Origin: Nocardioides sp. URHA0032
GTDB taxonomy: Bacteria; Actinomycetota; Actinomycetes; Propionibacteriales; Nocardioidaceae
DNA length: 64,000 nt
Direction of reading: 5' to 3'
Assembly (NCBI RefSeq): GCF_000620645.1
Contig: NZ_JIAV01000020.1
Location: forward strand, 1 to 64,000
Positions 32,713-41,410 of this stretch are shown piece after piece. Each line of letters starts with the position of its first letter. The stretch's first letter is position 1. The position numbers and the translations under genes were made by a program. Under the pieces are notes generated by a model that had not been told where the DNA came from, searched no databases, and saw only the letters and a list, made by a program, of their open reading frames with translations.

Positions 32713-34044
32713 TCAACTCCATTCCGCCGAGACGGCCGCGACGTGGCCGTCGGGCCGCACGACCCACGTGCCGCCACCGGTCGCGTGGGTGAGGAACTCG
32801 CCGCGGGCCCGCCGGGCCGCGGCGCGCAGGCGGTGGTCGGGGTGCAGGGCGCCGACGGCGGGGTGGCGGTCGGCGCCGTAGCGGAACGGCGCGTACAGCT
32901 TCCCGGAGTCGATCTCGGCGCGGGCGGCTGCATCGGTGACCGCGCGCTCGAGGACGTCGCGGCGGTGCGCCCGCCCGGCCTCGGACTGCGGGACGAGGAA
33001 GTCCATGGTGCTGGTCGTGATCGCGAGGTTGTTCTCCGCGGCGGCCCGCCGCTCGGCGGCGTAGCCGTCCACGGTGCGGGGAGACGCCCAGCCGTGCAGC
33101 GCGTACGCGATCCGCCAGGCGGCGTTCTCGGCATCGGCGACGCCGGAGTTGAGGCCGCGCGCGCCGAACGGCGCCATCAGGTGGGCGCAGTCGCCCGCGA
33201 GCAGCACCCGGCCGCTGCCCATCGTGGTCGCGAGCCGCGAGTGGAACCGGTAGACCGTGCACCAGAGGACCTCGTGGTCGACGGACCCCACGATCCTGCG
33301 GATCCGCCTGTCGAGATCGCCGTTCGCGCGCTCCCGCTCGAGGTCGAAGCCGGGGTCGACCTGCCAGTCGATGCGGTAGGTCGAGTCCGGGCACGGGTGC
33401 ATCAGCACCTGGCGGCCCGGGTTCCACTCCGGGTCGAAGTAGAAGCGTCGCTCGAGTTCCCTCTCGGGCAGGTCGCAGCGGATGTCGCAGATCAGGAACC
33501 GGTCCTCGAAGGTGCGCCCCTCGAAGCCCGCGCCGATCGCCGCTCGGACGACCTCGCCGCGCGCGCCGGCGCACCCCACGACGTACGGCGTCTCGATCGT
33601 CCCGCGCGTCGTCTCGACCCGGACGGCGCGGTCGTCCTGGCTGATGCCGGTGACGGTCGTGCCCCAGCGGACGTCGACCAGCGGAGCGTCTGCGATCCGC
33701 TCGTCGAGGACCTGCTCGACCCGCGCCTGCCCGATGTTCACCCAGGGTGGGAAGGGGCTGTCGCCGCTGTCGGCGAAGGCGACTTGGAACAGCTCGTGCT
33801 CGCGGTAGTACGTCCGCGCCACCCGCCAGGTCACGCCCTCGTCCGCGATCGCCCTGCCCGCCCCGACGGTGTCCCAGATGTCCAGGGTCTCGCGCTGCTG
33901 GCAGATCGAGCGCGACCCGACCGCCTCGCGACGCTCGTGGGCGTCGAGGACCACGGTCGGGATCTCCCACCGGGCCAGCAGCAGTGCCGTGGTCTGCCCC
34001 ACCGGACCGTTCCCGACGACCACCACGGGCGGGCCGTCGTACAT
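32713..34044 (-). CDS. FAD-dependent aromatic-ring monooxygenase (PheA/TfdB, MhpA-like)
   Basis: 443 residues. Dinucleotide fold VVVGNGPVGQTTALLLARWEIPTVVLDAHER at the start, central YVVGCAGARGEVVRAAIGAGFEG (DG-like motif), and GDCAHLMAPFGARGLNSGVADAENAAWRI for FAD pyrophosphate and ribitol. The interior matches 3-(3-hydroxyphenyl)propionate hydroxylase-type enzymes that use NAD(P)H and O2 to hydroxylate phenols. The C-terminal thioredoxin-like domain of full-length relatives (500-600 residues) appears shortened. Its upstream side is a 448-bp gap and it is followed by the Eis-type gene. Substrate cannot be called. Confidence 0.82.
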   Translation of the reverse strand: MYDGPPVVVVGNGPVGQTTALLLARWEIPTVVLDAHERREAVGSRSICQQRETLDIWDTVGAGRAIADEGVTWRVARTYYREHELFQVAFADSGDSPFPPWVNIGQARVEQVLDERIADAPLVDVRWGTTVTGISQDDRAVRVETTRGTIETPYVVGCAGARGEVVRAAIGAGFEGRTFEDRFLICDIRCDLPERELERRFYFDPEWNPGRQVLMHPCPDSTYRIDWQVDPGFDLERERANGDLDRRIRRIVGSVDHEVLWCTVYRFHSRLATTMGSGRVLLAGDCAHLMAPFGARGLNSGVADAENAAWRIAYALHGWASPRTVDGYAAERRAAAENNLAITTSTMDFLVPQSEAGRAHRRDVLERAVTDAAARAEIDSGKLYAPFRYGADRHPAVGALHPDHRLRAAARRARGEFLTHATGGGTWVVRPDGHVAAVSAEWS

Positions 34045-34492
34045 GGGGGGCAGCGTAGACCTGCCGGCCTGTTGTGGGCGCCCGCGCGTCAGATCGCCGG
34101 CGGCTCACGGTCCGTCGGGGTTGCGATCGACAAGAACGGACAAGGTGGTCACCGTCCGCCGTGGTTGCGGTAGGTGGTGGCGGCCCGCCGTCCGGCTCGC
34201 CGTCCGCTCGGGTCGACCGTCGTGGCCACCGTTGTCTGTGGGTCCATCCGGAGCGGCTGTCGGTGGGTTGCGGGTTCGTGTCGGGTTGCGACCGACAGGC
34301 AGCGAGGCGGGCGCGGCGGGCGGCTGGTTGCGGCCGCATCCCGGCTTTCCGGCCGGCGTCCTTTCGTGCTGGAGGAGCATCCGGAACTGCTCCGAAAATA
34401 GTCGGAAAAAGATTCGACAACGTGTCTCACATCCCGGTCAAAACAAGGGTTCTGAGCCTCTCAGTGTCGGTGGTCGATGCTTGAGTGGAGCT
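34045..34492. other. 448-bp intergenic region with repeated GGTTGCG-type motifs
   Basis: No coding frame is convincing. The strand shown carries at least five GGTTGCG copies and one near-duplicate block, GTCGGGTTGCGAYCGACA, at about 34114-34132 and 34280-34297. The last 100 bp before the nuclease gene are noticeably richer in A (TCCGAAAATAG, TCGGAAAAAG), as if a promoter lay there. The block could be a remnant tied to DUF222/HNH gene copies, which are numerous in such genomes. Confidence 0.4.
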
Positions 34493-35707
34493 GTGATCGA
34501 GATCGACAGCACCCACCAGCCGCTCGTGGTCGAGGACCTCGACGCGGACTGGCTGTTGGCGCTGTGCGAGGACACCGAGGTCGAGTCCCGACGCGTGGAC
34601 CGCAAGAAGCTGCGGCTCGCCCTGCAGTGGGCGCGGATGCCCGCCGATCCCGAGGACGTCGCGAAGGGGCACGTGGAGACCGTGGGCGGCGACGGGACGC
34701 CTGCGGTCGAGGAGTGGACTGCCGAGCCGCTTGCCGCGGCGTTGGGCATGACCGCACACGCCGGGTTGCAGCTGATCTCCGACGCCCTCGACCTCGCCCA
34801 CCGGCTCCCGTGCACCTGGGCGCGGGTCGAGGCGCTCGAGGTGCCTGGGTGGCGGGCTCGGCGGATCGCCCAGGCCACGTCGCAGCTGACCGTCGAGCAG
34901 GCCGCGGTCGTCGACGCCGCTCTCGCCCCGAGGGCCGACAAGTGCGGGATCCGGACCATTGATCAGGCAATCGCCGACGCCATCGATGTCGAGGCCCAGA
35001 CCGAGCAGGAGGGCCTGGACAGGTCGAGCTGGAACGTCGAGCTCTTCCACGGCCCGATGACCGGCTCGGGCCGCTGGGCCGGCACCTCGACGATGGTCAT
35101 CACGGGCGATACCAATGACCTGACCCACTTCTACGACCAGATCAACGCCGAGGTGACCCCCGGTGCGGACCCGATCGAGGTACGCCGCGCGATCGCGTTC
35201 GGTGTCCTGGCCCGCAAGCTCGGCGGTGGGACGCCGCCCCGGATCAGGCTCTACGTGCACGCCGACCTCGCCGACCTCGACGACCAGACGATCGGCACCG
35301 GATCGGTCGAGCGCCTCGGCCCGCTGACGATGGGCCGGATCAAGGACTGGGTCGGCCACGCCCAGGTGACCGTGCTGCCCGTCCTGCGGATGGACCGGTC
35401 CGATTCCGTCGACCGGCACGACCCGCCGCCGTGGATGCGGGAGCTCGTCATCCTCCGCGACCAGCACTGCGTGTTCCCGCACTGCCAGACCGACGCCCGG
35501 TCCTGCGACCTCGACCACGTCATCGCCTACCGAGACGGCGGCCCGACCTCCCCCTCGAACCTCGCCCCGCTGTGCCGACGCCACCACCGCGCCAAGACCC
35601 GACGACGATGGCGCTACCGACGCGACCCCGACGGCAGCTATTTCTGGACCGGACCCCACCACCGGCAATACCACGTCACCCACGACGGCACGACCGCGCT
35701 CAACTGA
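34493..35707 (+). CDS. DUF222 / HNH endonuclease (13E12-repeat-type) protein
   Basis: 404 residues from the GTG at 34493, the first plausible start after an A-rich stretch; GGAG is 3 bases upstream. The long helical DUF222 region (residues about 10-300: WARVEALEVPGWRARRIAQAT, VEQAAVVDAALAP, EVRRAIAFGVLARKLGGGTPPRIRLYVH) is followed by an HNH domain: RDQHCVFPHCQTDARSCDLDHVIAYRDGG and NLAPLCRRHHRAKT, with paired Cys for zinc. These proteins occur in many copies per actinobacterial genome. DNA target and biological role are not known; a homing or repeat-associated spread has been suggested for the group. Confidence 0.9.
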   Translation: MIEIDSTHQPLVVEDLDADWLLALCEDTEVESRRVDRKKLRLALQWARMPADPEDVAKGHVETVGGDGTPAVEEWTAEPLAAALGMTAHAGLQLISDALDLAHRLPCTWARVEALEVPGWRARRIAQATSQLTVEQAAVVDAALAPRADKCGIRTIDQAIADAIDVEAQTEQEGLDRSSWNVELFHGPMTGSGRWAGTSTMVITGDTNDLTHFYDQINAEVTPGADPIEVRRAIAFGVLARKLGGGTPPRIRLYVHADLADLDDQTIGTGSVERLGPLTMGRIKDWVGHAQVTVLPVLRMDRSDSVDRHDPPPWMRELVILRDQHCVFPHCQTDARSCDLDHVIAYRDGGPTSPSNLAPLCRRHHRAKTRRRWRYRRDPDGSYFWTGPHHRQYHVTHDGTTALN

Positions 35708-35840
35708 GCCGGCCCGAGCGACGGGTCGCCACGATCGACAGCGGCGGGGAGGTGGGCATGCGTGCATCCTCGGTGACCGCGACGGGCCGACGGGGCGCCG
35801 TCCTCACGAAGCTCTCAGCCAGGGCCGGGACCATGGACCG

Positions 35841-36242
35841 GTGACCCACCCCCAGCTCTCCCCGCGCGCCCAGGCCCTCCTCGACCGGATCGACGCCTGG
35901 GCCGCTCGCGGACCCGTCCGCAAGGTCCTGGTCCGCGCCGGGGTGACGATCGGGGGACCGGTGGTGGTCGTGGCCGGCATCGCGATGCTCGTGCTGCCGG
36001 GCCCGGGTCTGGTGGTCATCGCTCTCGGGATGGCGCTCCTGGCGCTCGAGTACGACTGGGCGCGCAGCGTGCTGGCCGTGGCCGGACACGGCGCCGCGTG
36101 GGTACGCCGGGCCGTGCTGCCACGCGATGGGAGCCCGGGCCGCCGACTGGTCGGCGTTGCCGGCGCAGGGGCGTTCCTGGTGGCCAGCACGCTGGCGACG
36201 GGCGCCGTCACGACGTACGTCGGGGCACAGACCTTCCTCTGA
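35841..36242 (+). CDS. PGPGW/TIGR02611-type small membrane protein
   Basis: 133 residues from a GTG at 35841. Two hydrophobic hairpin segments: VLVRAGVTIGGPVVVVAGIAMLVLPGPGLVVIALGMALLALEY and, near the end, LVGVAGAGAFLVASTLATGAVTTYVG. The PGPG turn inside the first hairpin is the family signature. A cytoplasmic middle (ARSVLAVAGHGAAWVRRAVLPRDG) separates the two. Function unknown. Its stop is next to, and convergent with, fahA. Confidence 0.8.
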   Translation: MTHPQLSPRAQALLDRIDAWAARGPVRKVLVRAGVTIGGPVVVVAGIAMLVLPGPGLVVIALGMALLALEYDWARSVLAVAGHGAAWVRRAVLPRDGSPGRRLVGVAGAGAFLVASTLATGAVTTYVGAQTFL

Positions 36243-36243
36243 C

Positions 36244-37410
36244 TCAGCCGCGCGCGGGCTCGACGACGCCGACGACCTCGCCCAGCGAGAGCCGGCCCCC
36301 CGCCGTTCCCGGCGCCGAGTAGCGCAGCGTGACCACGTCGCCGTCGGCCAGGAACGCCGACTCGTCGCCCCAGCCGATCTCGAGCAGGGACCCCCGCTGG
36401 TCCGGGTCGGGACCGCTGATCGTCCCGGAGGCGAACAGGTCGCCGGTGCGCAGCGACGCCCCGTTGACCGTCAGGTGCGCGAGCATCTGCGCGGGCGACC
36501 AGTACATCGTGCGGTACGGCGGCCGGCTGACGACCTCGCCGTTCACCTCGATCTCGACGTCGATGTCGAGCCCGCGGACCGCCCCGGGCCCGAGGTAGGG
36601 CAGCGGCTCGGGGTCCTGTCCGGGCAGGTCGACCCACGCGGCGTCGAGCGCCTCGATCGGGGTCACCCAGTGCGAGATCGAGGTCGCGAAAGACTTGCCG
36701 AGGAACGGGCCGAGCGGGACGTACTCCCATGCCTGGATGTCGCGCGCCGACCAGTCGTTGAGCCCGACCACGCCGAACACGTGGTCCGCGAACGCGTCGT
36801 ACGGCACCGGGGTCCCGAGCTCCGAGCCGGTGCCGACCACGAAGCCCAGCTCGGCCTCGATGTCCAGCCGCTTGGAGGTGCCGAAGGTGCCACCGCGCTG
36901 CTGACCCCGGGGCCGCACGACGGGCGTGCCGGACGCGACGACGGTGCCGGCGCGGCCGTGGTAGCCGACCGGCAGGTGCTTCCAGTTCGGCAGCAGCGCC
37001 TCGCCGTCGGGACGGAAGATCCTGCCGACGTTCGAGGCGTGGTGCTCGGAGGCGTAGAAGTCGACGTAGTCGGCGACCTCGACCGGCAGGTGCATCGTGA
37101 CCTCCTGGAGCGGCACCAGGTGCGGCTCGACCAGGTCACGCTCGGGCTCCTCGGTCAGCAGCCCGCTCACCCACCGGCGCACGGACTCCCGCACGGCCCG
37201 GCCCTCGGCCATCAGCGCGTTCAGCGAGCGCTCCTCGAAGACGTGGTGCACGTCGAGCATCTCGGCGGCCGCCACCGGCGCGAGGTCGAGCACGAGGTCA
37301 CCGATCCGCACGCCGACCCGCGGCTCCTCGCCCGGCAGCGCGAACACGCCGTACGGCAGGTTGTCGACGTCGAAGAGGGAGCCGTCGGCCCCGGGGACCC
37401 AGGTCTTCAT
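36244..37410 (-). CDS. fahA: fumarylacetoacetase
   Basis: 388 residues from the ATG at 37410. The N-terminal small domain (LFDVDNLPYGVF) precedes the FAH catalytic fold: VDFYASEHHASNVGRIFRPDGEALLPNWKHLPVGYHGRAGTVVASGTPVVRPRGQ, IEAELGFVVGTG (metal Glu), FGVVGLNDWSARDIQAWEYVPLGPFLGKSF. Length and SDLGFF-like blocks agree with true fumarylacetoacetases rather than the small FAH-fold enzymes. Cleaves fumarylacetoacetate to fumarate and acetoacetate, the last step of tyrosine/homogentisate breakdown. It overlaps the upstream unrecognised gene by 4 bp. The maleylacetoacetate isomerase is not seen nearby. Confidence 0.95.
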   Translation of the reverse strand: MKTWVPGADGSLFDVDNLPYGVFALPGEEPRVGVRIGDLVLDLAPVAAAEMLDVHHVFEERSLNALMAEGRAVRESVRRWVSGLLTEEPERDLVEPHLVPLQEVTMHLPVEVADYVDFYASEHHASNVGRIFRPDGEALLPNWKHLPVGYHGRAGTVVASGTPVVRPRGQQRGGTFGTSKRLDIEAELGFVVGTGSELGTPVPYDAFADHVFGVVGLNDWSARDIQAWEYVPLGPFLGKSFATSISHWVTPIEALDAAWVDLPGQDPEPLPYLGPGAVRGLDIDVEIEVNGEVVSRPPYRTMYWSPAQMLAHLTVNGASLRTGDLFASGTISGPDPDQRGSLLEIGWGDESAFLADGDVVTLRYSAPGTAGGRLSLGEVVGVVEPARG

Positions 37411-38261
37411 GGCTTCTCCAGCAGTCCGAGGGCGATCAGGTCGTCGAGCGGCTCGGTGACCGAGCAGGAGCCGAACGACGTGAACCACCTGCGTGCCCGT
37501 TCGAGCTCGCCGGCATCCGCGACCAGCGCCTCGCCGTCGCGTTGCTCGAGTGTCGCGACCACGTCGTCGACGGCGGCGCCGTCGAAGGCGCGGAGGGTCG
37601 CGACCAGCACGTTCAGGAACCCGTGGTGCTCGAAGCGGTCGTCGCCCGTGTGGCGGACCGCGTGGTGCAGCCCGGCCGTGCACTTGAACGGCGTCTCGCG
37701 GTCGAGCGCAGCGTCGATCCAGCGCGCGAGCGCGTGGGCAGCGGGGTACGCCGCGGCATCGAGACCGCCGGTCCGGAACTTCAGTCGGTGCTCGGCGGCG
37801 GCCACCTCGTCGGCGGCGGCCAGCCAGGCCGGCTCGGGGCACGCGGCCGGGATCTCGACGTAGACCGGCACGTGGTCGTCGAGCAGACCTTCCGATCGGG
37901 CGGCATCCACCGCGGTGACCACCCGCCGAGCAGCACCGACGGGGTCGTCGGGGTCGCGCAGGGCGATCTCGATGCCCTCGACCGCGATGTGCAGCTTCCG
38001 GGCCAGCGTCGCCAGCCCGGTGACGTTGCCGGCGCCGCCGGTGACCACGACGGACAGCGCGAGCGGCGTCGCCTTCAGCTCGGGGAGGTCGGTGTCACGG
38101 ACCACGAAGGTGCCGACCAGGTCGGCGTACGGCTCCGCTCGGCGGGCCTGGTGCTCCGCCGCCGCGGCCCCGAGCGGGACGTCGCCGGGCGGGAAGATGG
38201 CGGCGTCGTCGACGAGGCCTCGCCACGCGGCGGGGAGGGGTTCCGTGGACACGCTTCTCAC
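37407..38261 (-). CDS. unrecognised protein of the homogentisate module
   Basis: 284 residues, start GTG at 38261 (a second GTG three codons on is possible). Cytoplasmic, with alternating strands and helices: LSVVVTGGAGNVTGLATLARKLHIAVEGIEIALRD, DHVPVYVEIPAACPEPAW, AEHRLKFRTGGLDAAAYPAAHALARWIDAALDRETPFKCTAGLHHAVRH. The block KFRTGG...KCTAGLHHAVRH looks like a TIM-barrel phosphate- or acid-binding region. It overlaps fahA by 4 bp and diverges from hmgA, so it is almost surely made with these enzymes. I cannot name the family; an isomerase or aldolase-like step is only a guess. Confidence 0.75.
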   Translation of the reverse strand: MRSVSTEPLPAAWRGLVDDAAIFPPGDVPLGAAAAEHQARRAEPYADLVGTFVVRDTDLPELKATPLALSVVVTGGAGNVTGLATLARKLHIAVEGIEIALRDPDDPVGAARRVVTAVDAARSEGLLDDHVPVYVEIPAACPEPAWLAAADEVAAAEHRLKFRTGGLDAAAYPAAHALARWIDAALDRETPFKCTAGLHHAVRHTGDDRFEHHGFLNVLVATLRAFDGAAVDDVVATLEQRDGEALVADAGELERARRWFTSFGSCSVTEPLDDLIALGLLEKP

Positions 38262-38281
38262 TCTAACCTTGAATCACATAG

Positions 38282-38297
38282 CGGACGACAGCGTCCG
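38282..38297. promoter_or_regulatory. candidate operator: CGGACG-ACAG-CGTCCG palindrome upstream of hmgA
   Basis: Perfect 6-bp arms separated by 4 bp, 22 bp before the hmgA start and 20 bp from the divergent gene start. In this short shared gap it is a good candidate regulator site for the homogentisate genes; it could equally form a small 5' leader hairpin. No regulator gene is adjacent. Confidence 0.4.
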
Positions 38298-38318
38298 ACT
38301 ATCGAACGGAGATGCGCG

Positions 38319-39521
38319 ATGGCCCACTACCGACGCCTCGGCGAGGTCCCGCCGAAGCGGCACACCCAGTTCCGCGACGGCGACGGGAAGCTCTACTACG
38401 AGGAGCTGATGGGCGAGGAGGGCTTCTCCTCCGACTCGTCCCTGCTCTACCACCGCGGCGTCCCGTCGGCCATCGTCGCGAGCGAGGTCTGGGAGCTGCC
38501 CGACCAGACGCGCACGCCCAACCACCCGCTGAGGCCGCGGCACTTGAGGCTGCACGACCTCGAGACCGGCAGCGACGCGGTCACCGGCCGGCGCCTCGTG
38601 CTCGGCAACAACGACGTCCGGATCGGGTACGTCGTGACGGGCACCGACCCCTCGCCGTACTACCGCAACGCGATCGGCGACGAGTGCATGTTCGTCGAGA
38701 CCGGGACCGGCGTGGTCGAGACGGTGTTCGGCGTCGTCGGCTATCGCGCCGGTGACTACGTCGTCATCCCGCGCGCGACCACCCACCGGTGGCTGCCTGC
38801 CGAGCCGAGCCGGCTGTACGCGATCGAGGCGAACAGCCACGTGGCGCCGCCGAAGCGCTACCTGTCCCGCTTCGGCCAGCTGCTCGAGCACGCGCCGTAC
38901 TGCGAGCGCGACCTGTACGGGCCCGAGCAGCCGTTCACCCAGGAGGGCGCGGACGTCGAGGTGCTGGTCAAGCACCGGACGAGCGCCGGCGTCGTCGGCA
39001 CCCGGATGACCTACGCGACGCATCCCTTCGACGTGGTCGGCTGGGACGGCTGCCTGTACCCGTACACGTTCAACCTCGAGGACTACATGCCGATCACCGG
39101 CAAGATCCACCAGCCGCCGCCGGTGCACCAGGTCTTCGAGGGCCACAACTTCGTCGTCTGCAACTTCCTGCCGCGCAAGGTCGACTACCACCCGCTGTCG
39201 GTCCCGGTGCCGTACTACCACTCGAACGTCGACAGCGACGAGGTGATGTTCTACGTCGGCGGCGACTACGAGGCGCGCAAGGGCTCCGGCATCGGCCTCG
39301 GCTCGATCTCGCTGCACCCCGGCGGGTACGCCCACGGCCCGCAGCCGTCCGCGATCGAGGCGTCGCTCGGCGCGGAGTACTTCGACGAGTCGGCGGTGAT
39401 GGTCGACACCTTCGCCCCGCTCGACCTCGGCGAGGGCGGGCTGGCGGTCGAGGACCCGGCGTACGCCTGGACGTGGGCGGGCCGGGGCCCCGACGACCCC
39501 GCGGTGTTCTCGAACTCCTAG
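38319..39521 (+). CDS. hmgA: homogentisate 1,2-dioxygenase
   Basis: 400 residues from the ATG at 38319 (ACGGAG 9 bases upstream). Two cupin-like halves: the first with YRNAIGDECMFVETGTGVVETVFG and GDYVVIPRATTHRW, and the second with FEGHNFVVCNFLPRKVDYHPLSVPVPYYHSNVDSDEVMFYVGGDY and SLHPGGYAHGPQPSAIEAS, which hold the iron-binding His/Glu set. Cleaves homogentisate to maleylacetoacetate with O2. About 400 residues fits the bacterial short form. Diverges from the fahA operon. Its stop codon overlaps that of the convergent membrane protein gene by 4 bp. Confidence 0.95.
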   Translation: MAHYRRLGEVPPKRHTQFRDGDGKLYYEELMGEEGFSSDSSLLYHRGVPSAIVASEVWELPDQTRTPNHPLRPRHLRLHDLETGSDAVTGRRLVLGNNDVRIGYVVTGTDPSPYYRNAIGDECMFVETGTGVVETVFGVVGYRAGDYVVIPRATTHRWLPAEPSRLYAIEANSHVAPPKRYLSRFGQLLEHAPYCERDLYGPEQPFTQEGADVEVLVKHRTSAGVVGTRMTYATHPFDVVGWDGCLYPYTFNLEDYMPITGKIHQPPPVHQVFEGHNFVVCNFLPRKVDYHPLSVPVPYYHSNVDSDEVMFYVGGDYEARKGSGIGLGSISLHPGGYAHGPQPSAIEASLGAEYFDESAVMVDTFAPLDLGEGGLAVEDPAYAWTWAGRGPDDPAVFSNS

Positions 39522-40312
39522 GCCGCGACCGGCTCGTTGTTGAGCGTCTTGTAGGTGTACGCCGTGCCGATCAGCACGACCGGGACGGCGACGACCAGCC
39601 CGATCCCGCAGAGCAGGGCGCCGACGAGCCAGGCGGCCACACTCACGAGGAACCAGAGGATCACGTTGCCGGCGTTGTTCTTGGTGAAGTCGAAGCTCGC
39701 CCTGATCGCGTCGATGGCCCCGAGCTCGGGCCGGTCCATCAGGAAGTACAGCGTGTACGACGTGAAGAACATGACCAGGAGCCCGGGGATGATGCACAGG
39801 ATGAATCCCACGAAGGTCAGGATGCCGATCAGCAACGAGGCGATCACGACCTCGCCCAGCTTGTTCGGCCGGAGCAGCGTGCTCGGCTCGAGCTGACGGC
39901 CCTCGGTGAGGTCCAGCGCGCCACGGACGATGCCCGCGCCGATGATCATCGAGATGATCCAGCTGACCAGGCTGAACAGCCAGCTCACGACGTTCTGCGC
40001 GGTGAACAGGCCGCCGTTGCAGGTCTCGACCTCGCCGGTGTCCAGGTTGACCGACGGGTCGCACGCGACCGCTCGGCCGATGACGAAGCCGACGATCTGG
40101 ATGGCGATCAGGACGGCCACCAGGACCACGACCGCGAGCAGGATCTGGCCGAGGTTCTGGGTGAACTTGTTCCAGCCGTAGGAGAACGCGTTGCCGACGC
40201 TGTAGCCGCTACCACCGGGCGGCGCGGGCGGCGGTGGCGGGGGCGGCGCGCCGCCGTACCCCGAGGGGGGCGGGACGTCTGAGGGCGGGGGAGGCGGGTC
40301 GTACGTGGACAT
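39518..40312 (-). CDS. membrane protein with proline-rich N-terminus
   Basis: 264 residues. Residues 1-38 are Pro/Gly/Tyr-rich (MSTYDPPPPPSDVPPP), then about five to six helices: LGQILLAVVVLVAVLIAIQIVGFVIG, VVSWLFSLVSWIISMIIGAGIVRGALDL, VIASLLIGILTFVGFILCIIPGLLVMFFTSYTLYFLMD and a final WFLVSVAAWLVGALLCGIGLVVAVPVVLIGTAYTYK. The block RPNKLGEVV and ASFDFTKNNAGN suggests the glycerophosphoryl-diester-esterase membrane-domain/DUF4013-like architecture. Function is unknown. Divergent from the pirin gene. Confidence 0.78.
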   Translation of the reverse strand: MSTYDPPPPPSDVPPPSGYGGAPPPPPPPAPPGGSGYSVGNAFSYGWNKFTQNLGQILLAVVVLVAVLIAIQIVGFVIGRAVACDPSVNLDTGEVETCNGGLFTAQNVVSWLFSLVSWIISMIIGAGIVRGALDLTEGRQLEPSTLLRPNKLGEVVIASLLIGILTFVGFILCIIPGLLVMFFTSYTLYFLMDRPELGAIDAIRASFDFTKNNAGNVILWFLVSVAAWLVGALLCGIGLVVAVPVVLIGTAYTYKTLNNEPVAA

Positions 40313-40414
40313 CACAGCTCCTCTGCTGCCGGGTTGCTGCCCGGAACCTAATGGCTGGTCGAGGGTGGGGACAGGGGCCGATCGGGCTATTGCGCCGCGG
40401 GCGAGAATGGGACC

Positions 40415-41386
40415 GTGAGCAACCTCGAGGACCGACCCGCGGAGCTGACGGCGGAGTGCGCGGTCACGGCGGGGATCGAGATCATGACGCCGCGCGACGT
40501 CCCGCTCGGAGGGCCGCGGGCGATGCGGGTACGCCGGACCCTGCCGCAGCGGCACCGATCGCTGATCGGGGCGTGGTGCTTCGTGGACCACTACGGGCCC
40601 GACGACGTCGCCGACTCCGGCGGGATGCGCGTCGCACCGCACCCGCACACCGGCCTGCAGACCGTGAGCTGGCTGTTCACCGGGGAGGTCGAGCACCGCG
40701 ACAGTGCGGGGCACCACGCGATGGTGCGTCCCGGCGAGGTGAACCTGATGACCGCGGGCCGCGGCATCAGCCACTCCGAGGTCTCGACGCCGTCGACCAC
40801 GAGCCTCCACGGAGCCCAGCTCTGGGTGGCGCTGCCCGACTCCGACCGCGGCACCGACCCGACGTTCGCCCACCACGCACCGGACCCGGTCGTCGGTGCG
40901 GGGTGGGAGGCCCGGGTCTTCCTCGGCTCGCTGCTCGGCGACACCTCGCCGGTCCCGACCTACACCCCCCTCCTCGGTGCGGAGCTGCTGCTCGAGCCCC
41001 GCACCAACCTCGGGCTCGACGTCGACGAGGCGTTCGAGCACGGCGTGCTGGTCGACACCGGGATTCTCGGCGTCCACGGCATCGAGGGGAAGCAGCACGA
41101 CCTCGCCTACGTCCCGCCGGGACGCCGCACCCTGACGCTGACGTCGTACGACGAGCCGGTGCGGCTGCTGCTGCTCGGCGGCCCGCCCTTCGGCGAGGCG
41201 ATCGTCATGTGGTGGAACCTGGTCGCGCGCACCCACGAGGAGGTCGTCGCCTGGCGTGCGGAGTGGCAGGCGCAGATCACCGACGCCGGGCTGGTCGACG
41301 GCTGGTTCGGCATCCCCGTCGGGGACGAGCTGCCGCCGATCCCCGCCCCGCCCTTGCCGAACGCCCGGCTCAAGGAGCGGCACTGA
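40415..41386 (+). CDS. pirin-family protein
   Basis: 323 residues from a GTG at 40415. Bicupin: the N-terminal barrel has RTLPQRHRSLIGAWCFVDHYGP, MRVAPHPHTGLQTVSWLFTGEVEHRDSAG (metal-binding His and Glu) and MTAGRGISHSEVS; the C-terminal barrel is PLLGAELLLEPRTNLGLDVDEAFEHGVLV. Bacterial pirins of this class have been linked to quercetinase-like activity and to control of central metabolism; which applies is not visible. Monocistronic. About 100 bp separates it from the divergent membrane gene. Confidence 0.88.
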   Translation: MSNLEDRPAELTAECAVTAGIEIMTPRDVPLGGPRAMRVRRTLPQRHRSLIGAWCFVDHYGPDDVADSGGMRVAPHPHTGLQTVSWLFTGEVEHRDSAGHHAMVRPGEVNLMTAGRGISHSEVSTPSTTSLHGAQLWVALPDSDRGTDPTFAHHAPDPVVGAGWEARVFLGSLLGDTSPVPTYTPLLGAELLLEPRTNLGLDVDEAFEHGVLVDTGILGVHGIEGKQHDLAYVPPGRRTLTLTSYDEPVRLLLLGGPPFGEAIVMWWNLVARTHEEVVAWRAEWQAQITDAGLVDGWFGIPVGDELPPIPAPPLPNARLKERH

Positions 41387-41410
41387 CCGCTGTCGGAGCC
41401 CTGCGACAGG

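Noticed and set aside
36244..36330. Possible second FAH copy near the other FAH-type gene
   Set aside because: fahA (388 residues) and the 280-residue FAH-type enzyme at 15.9 kb differ in length and motifs; they are separate enzymes, not duplicates.
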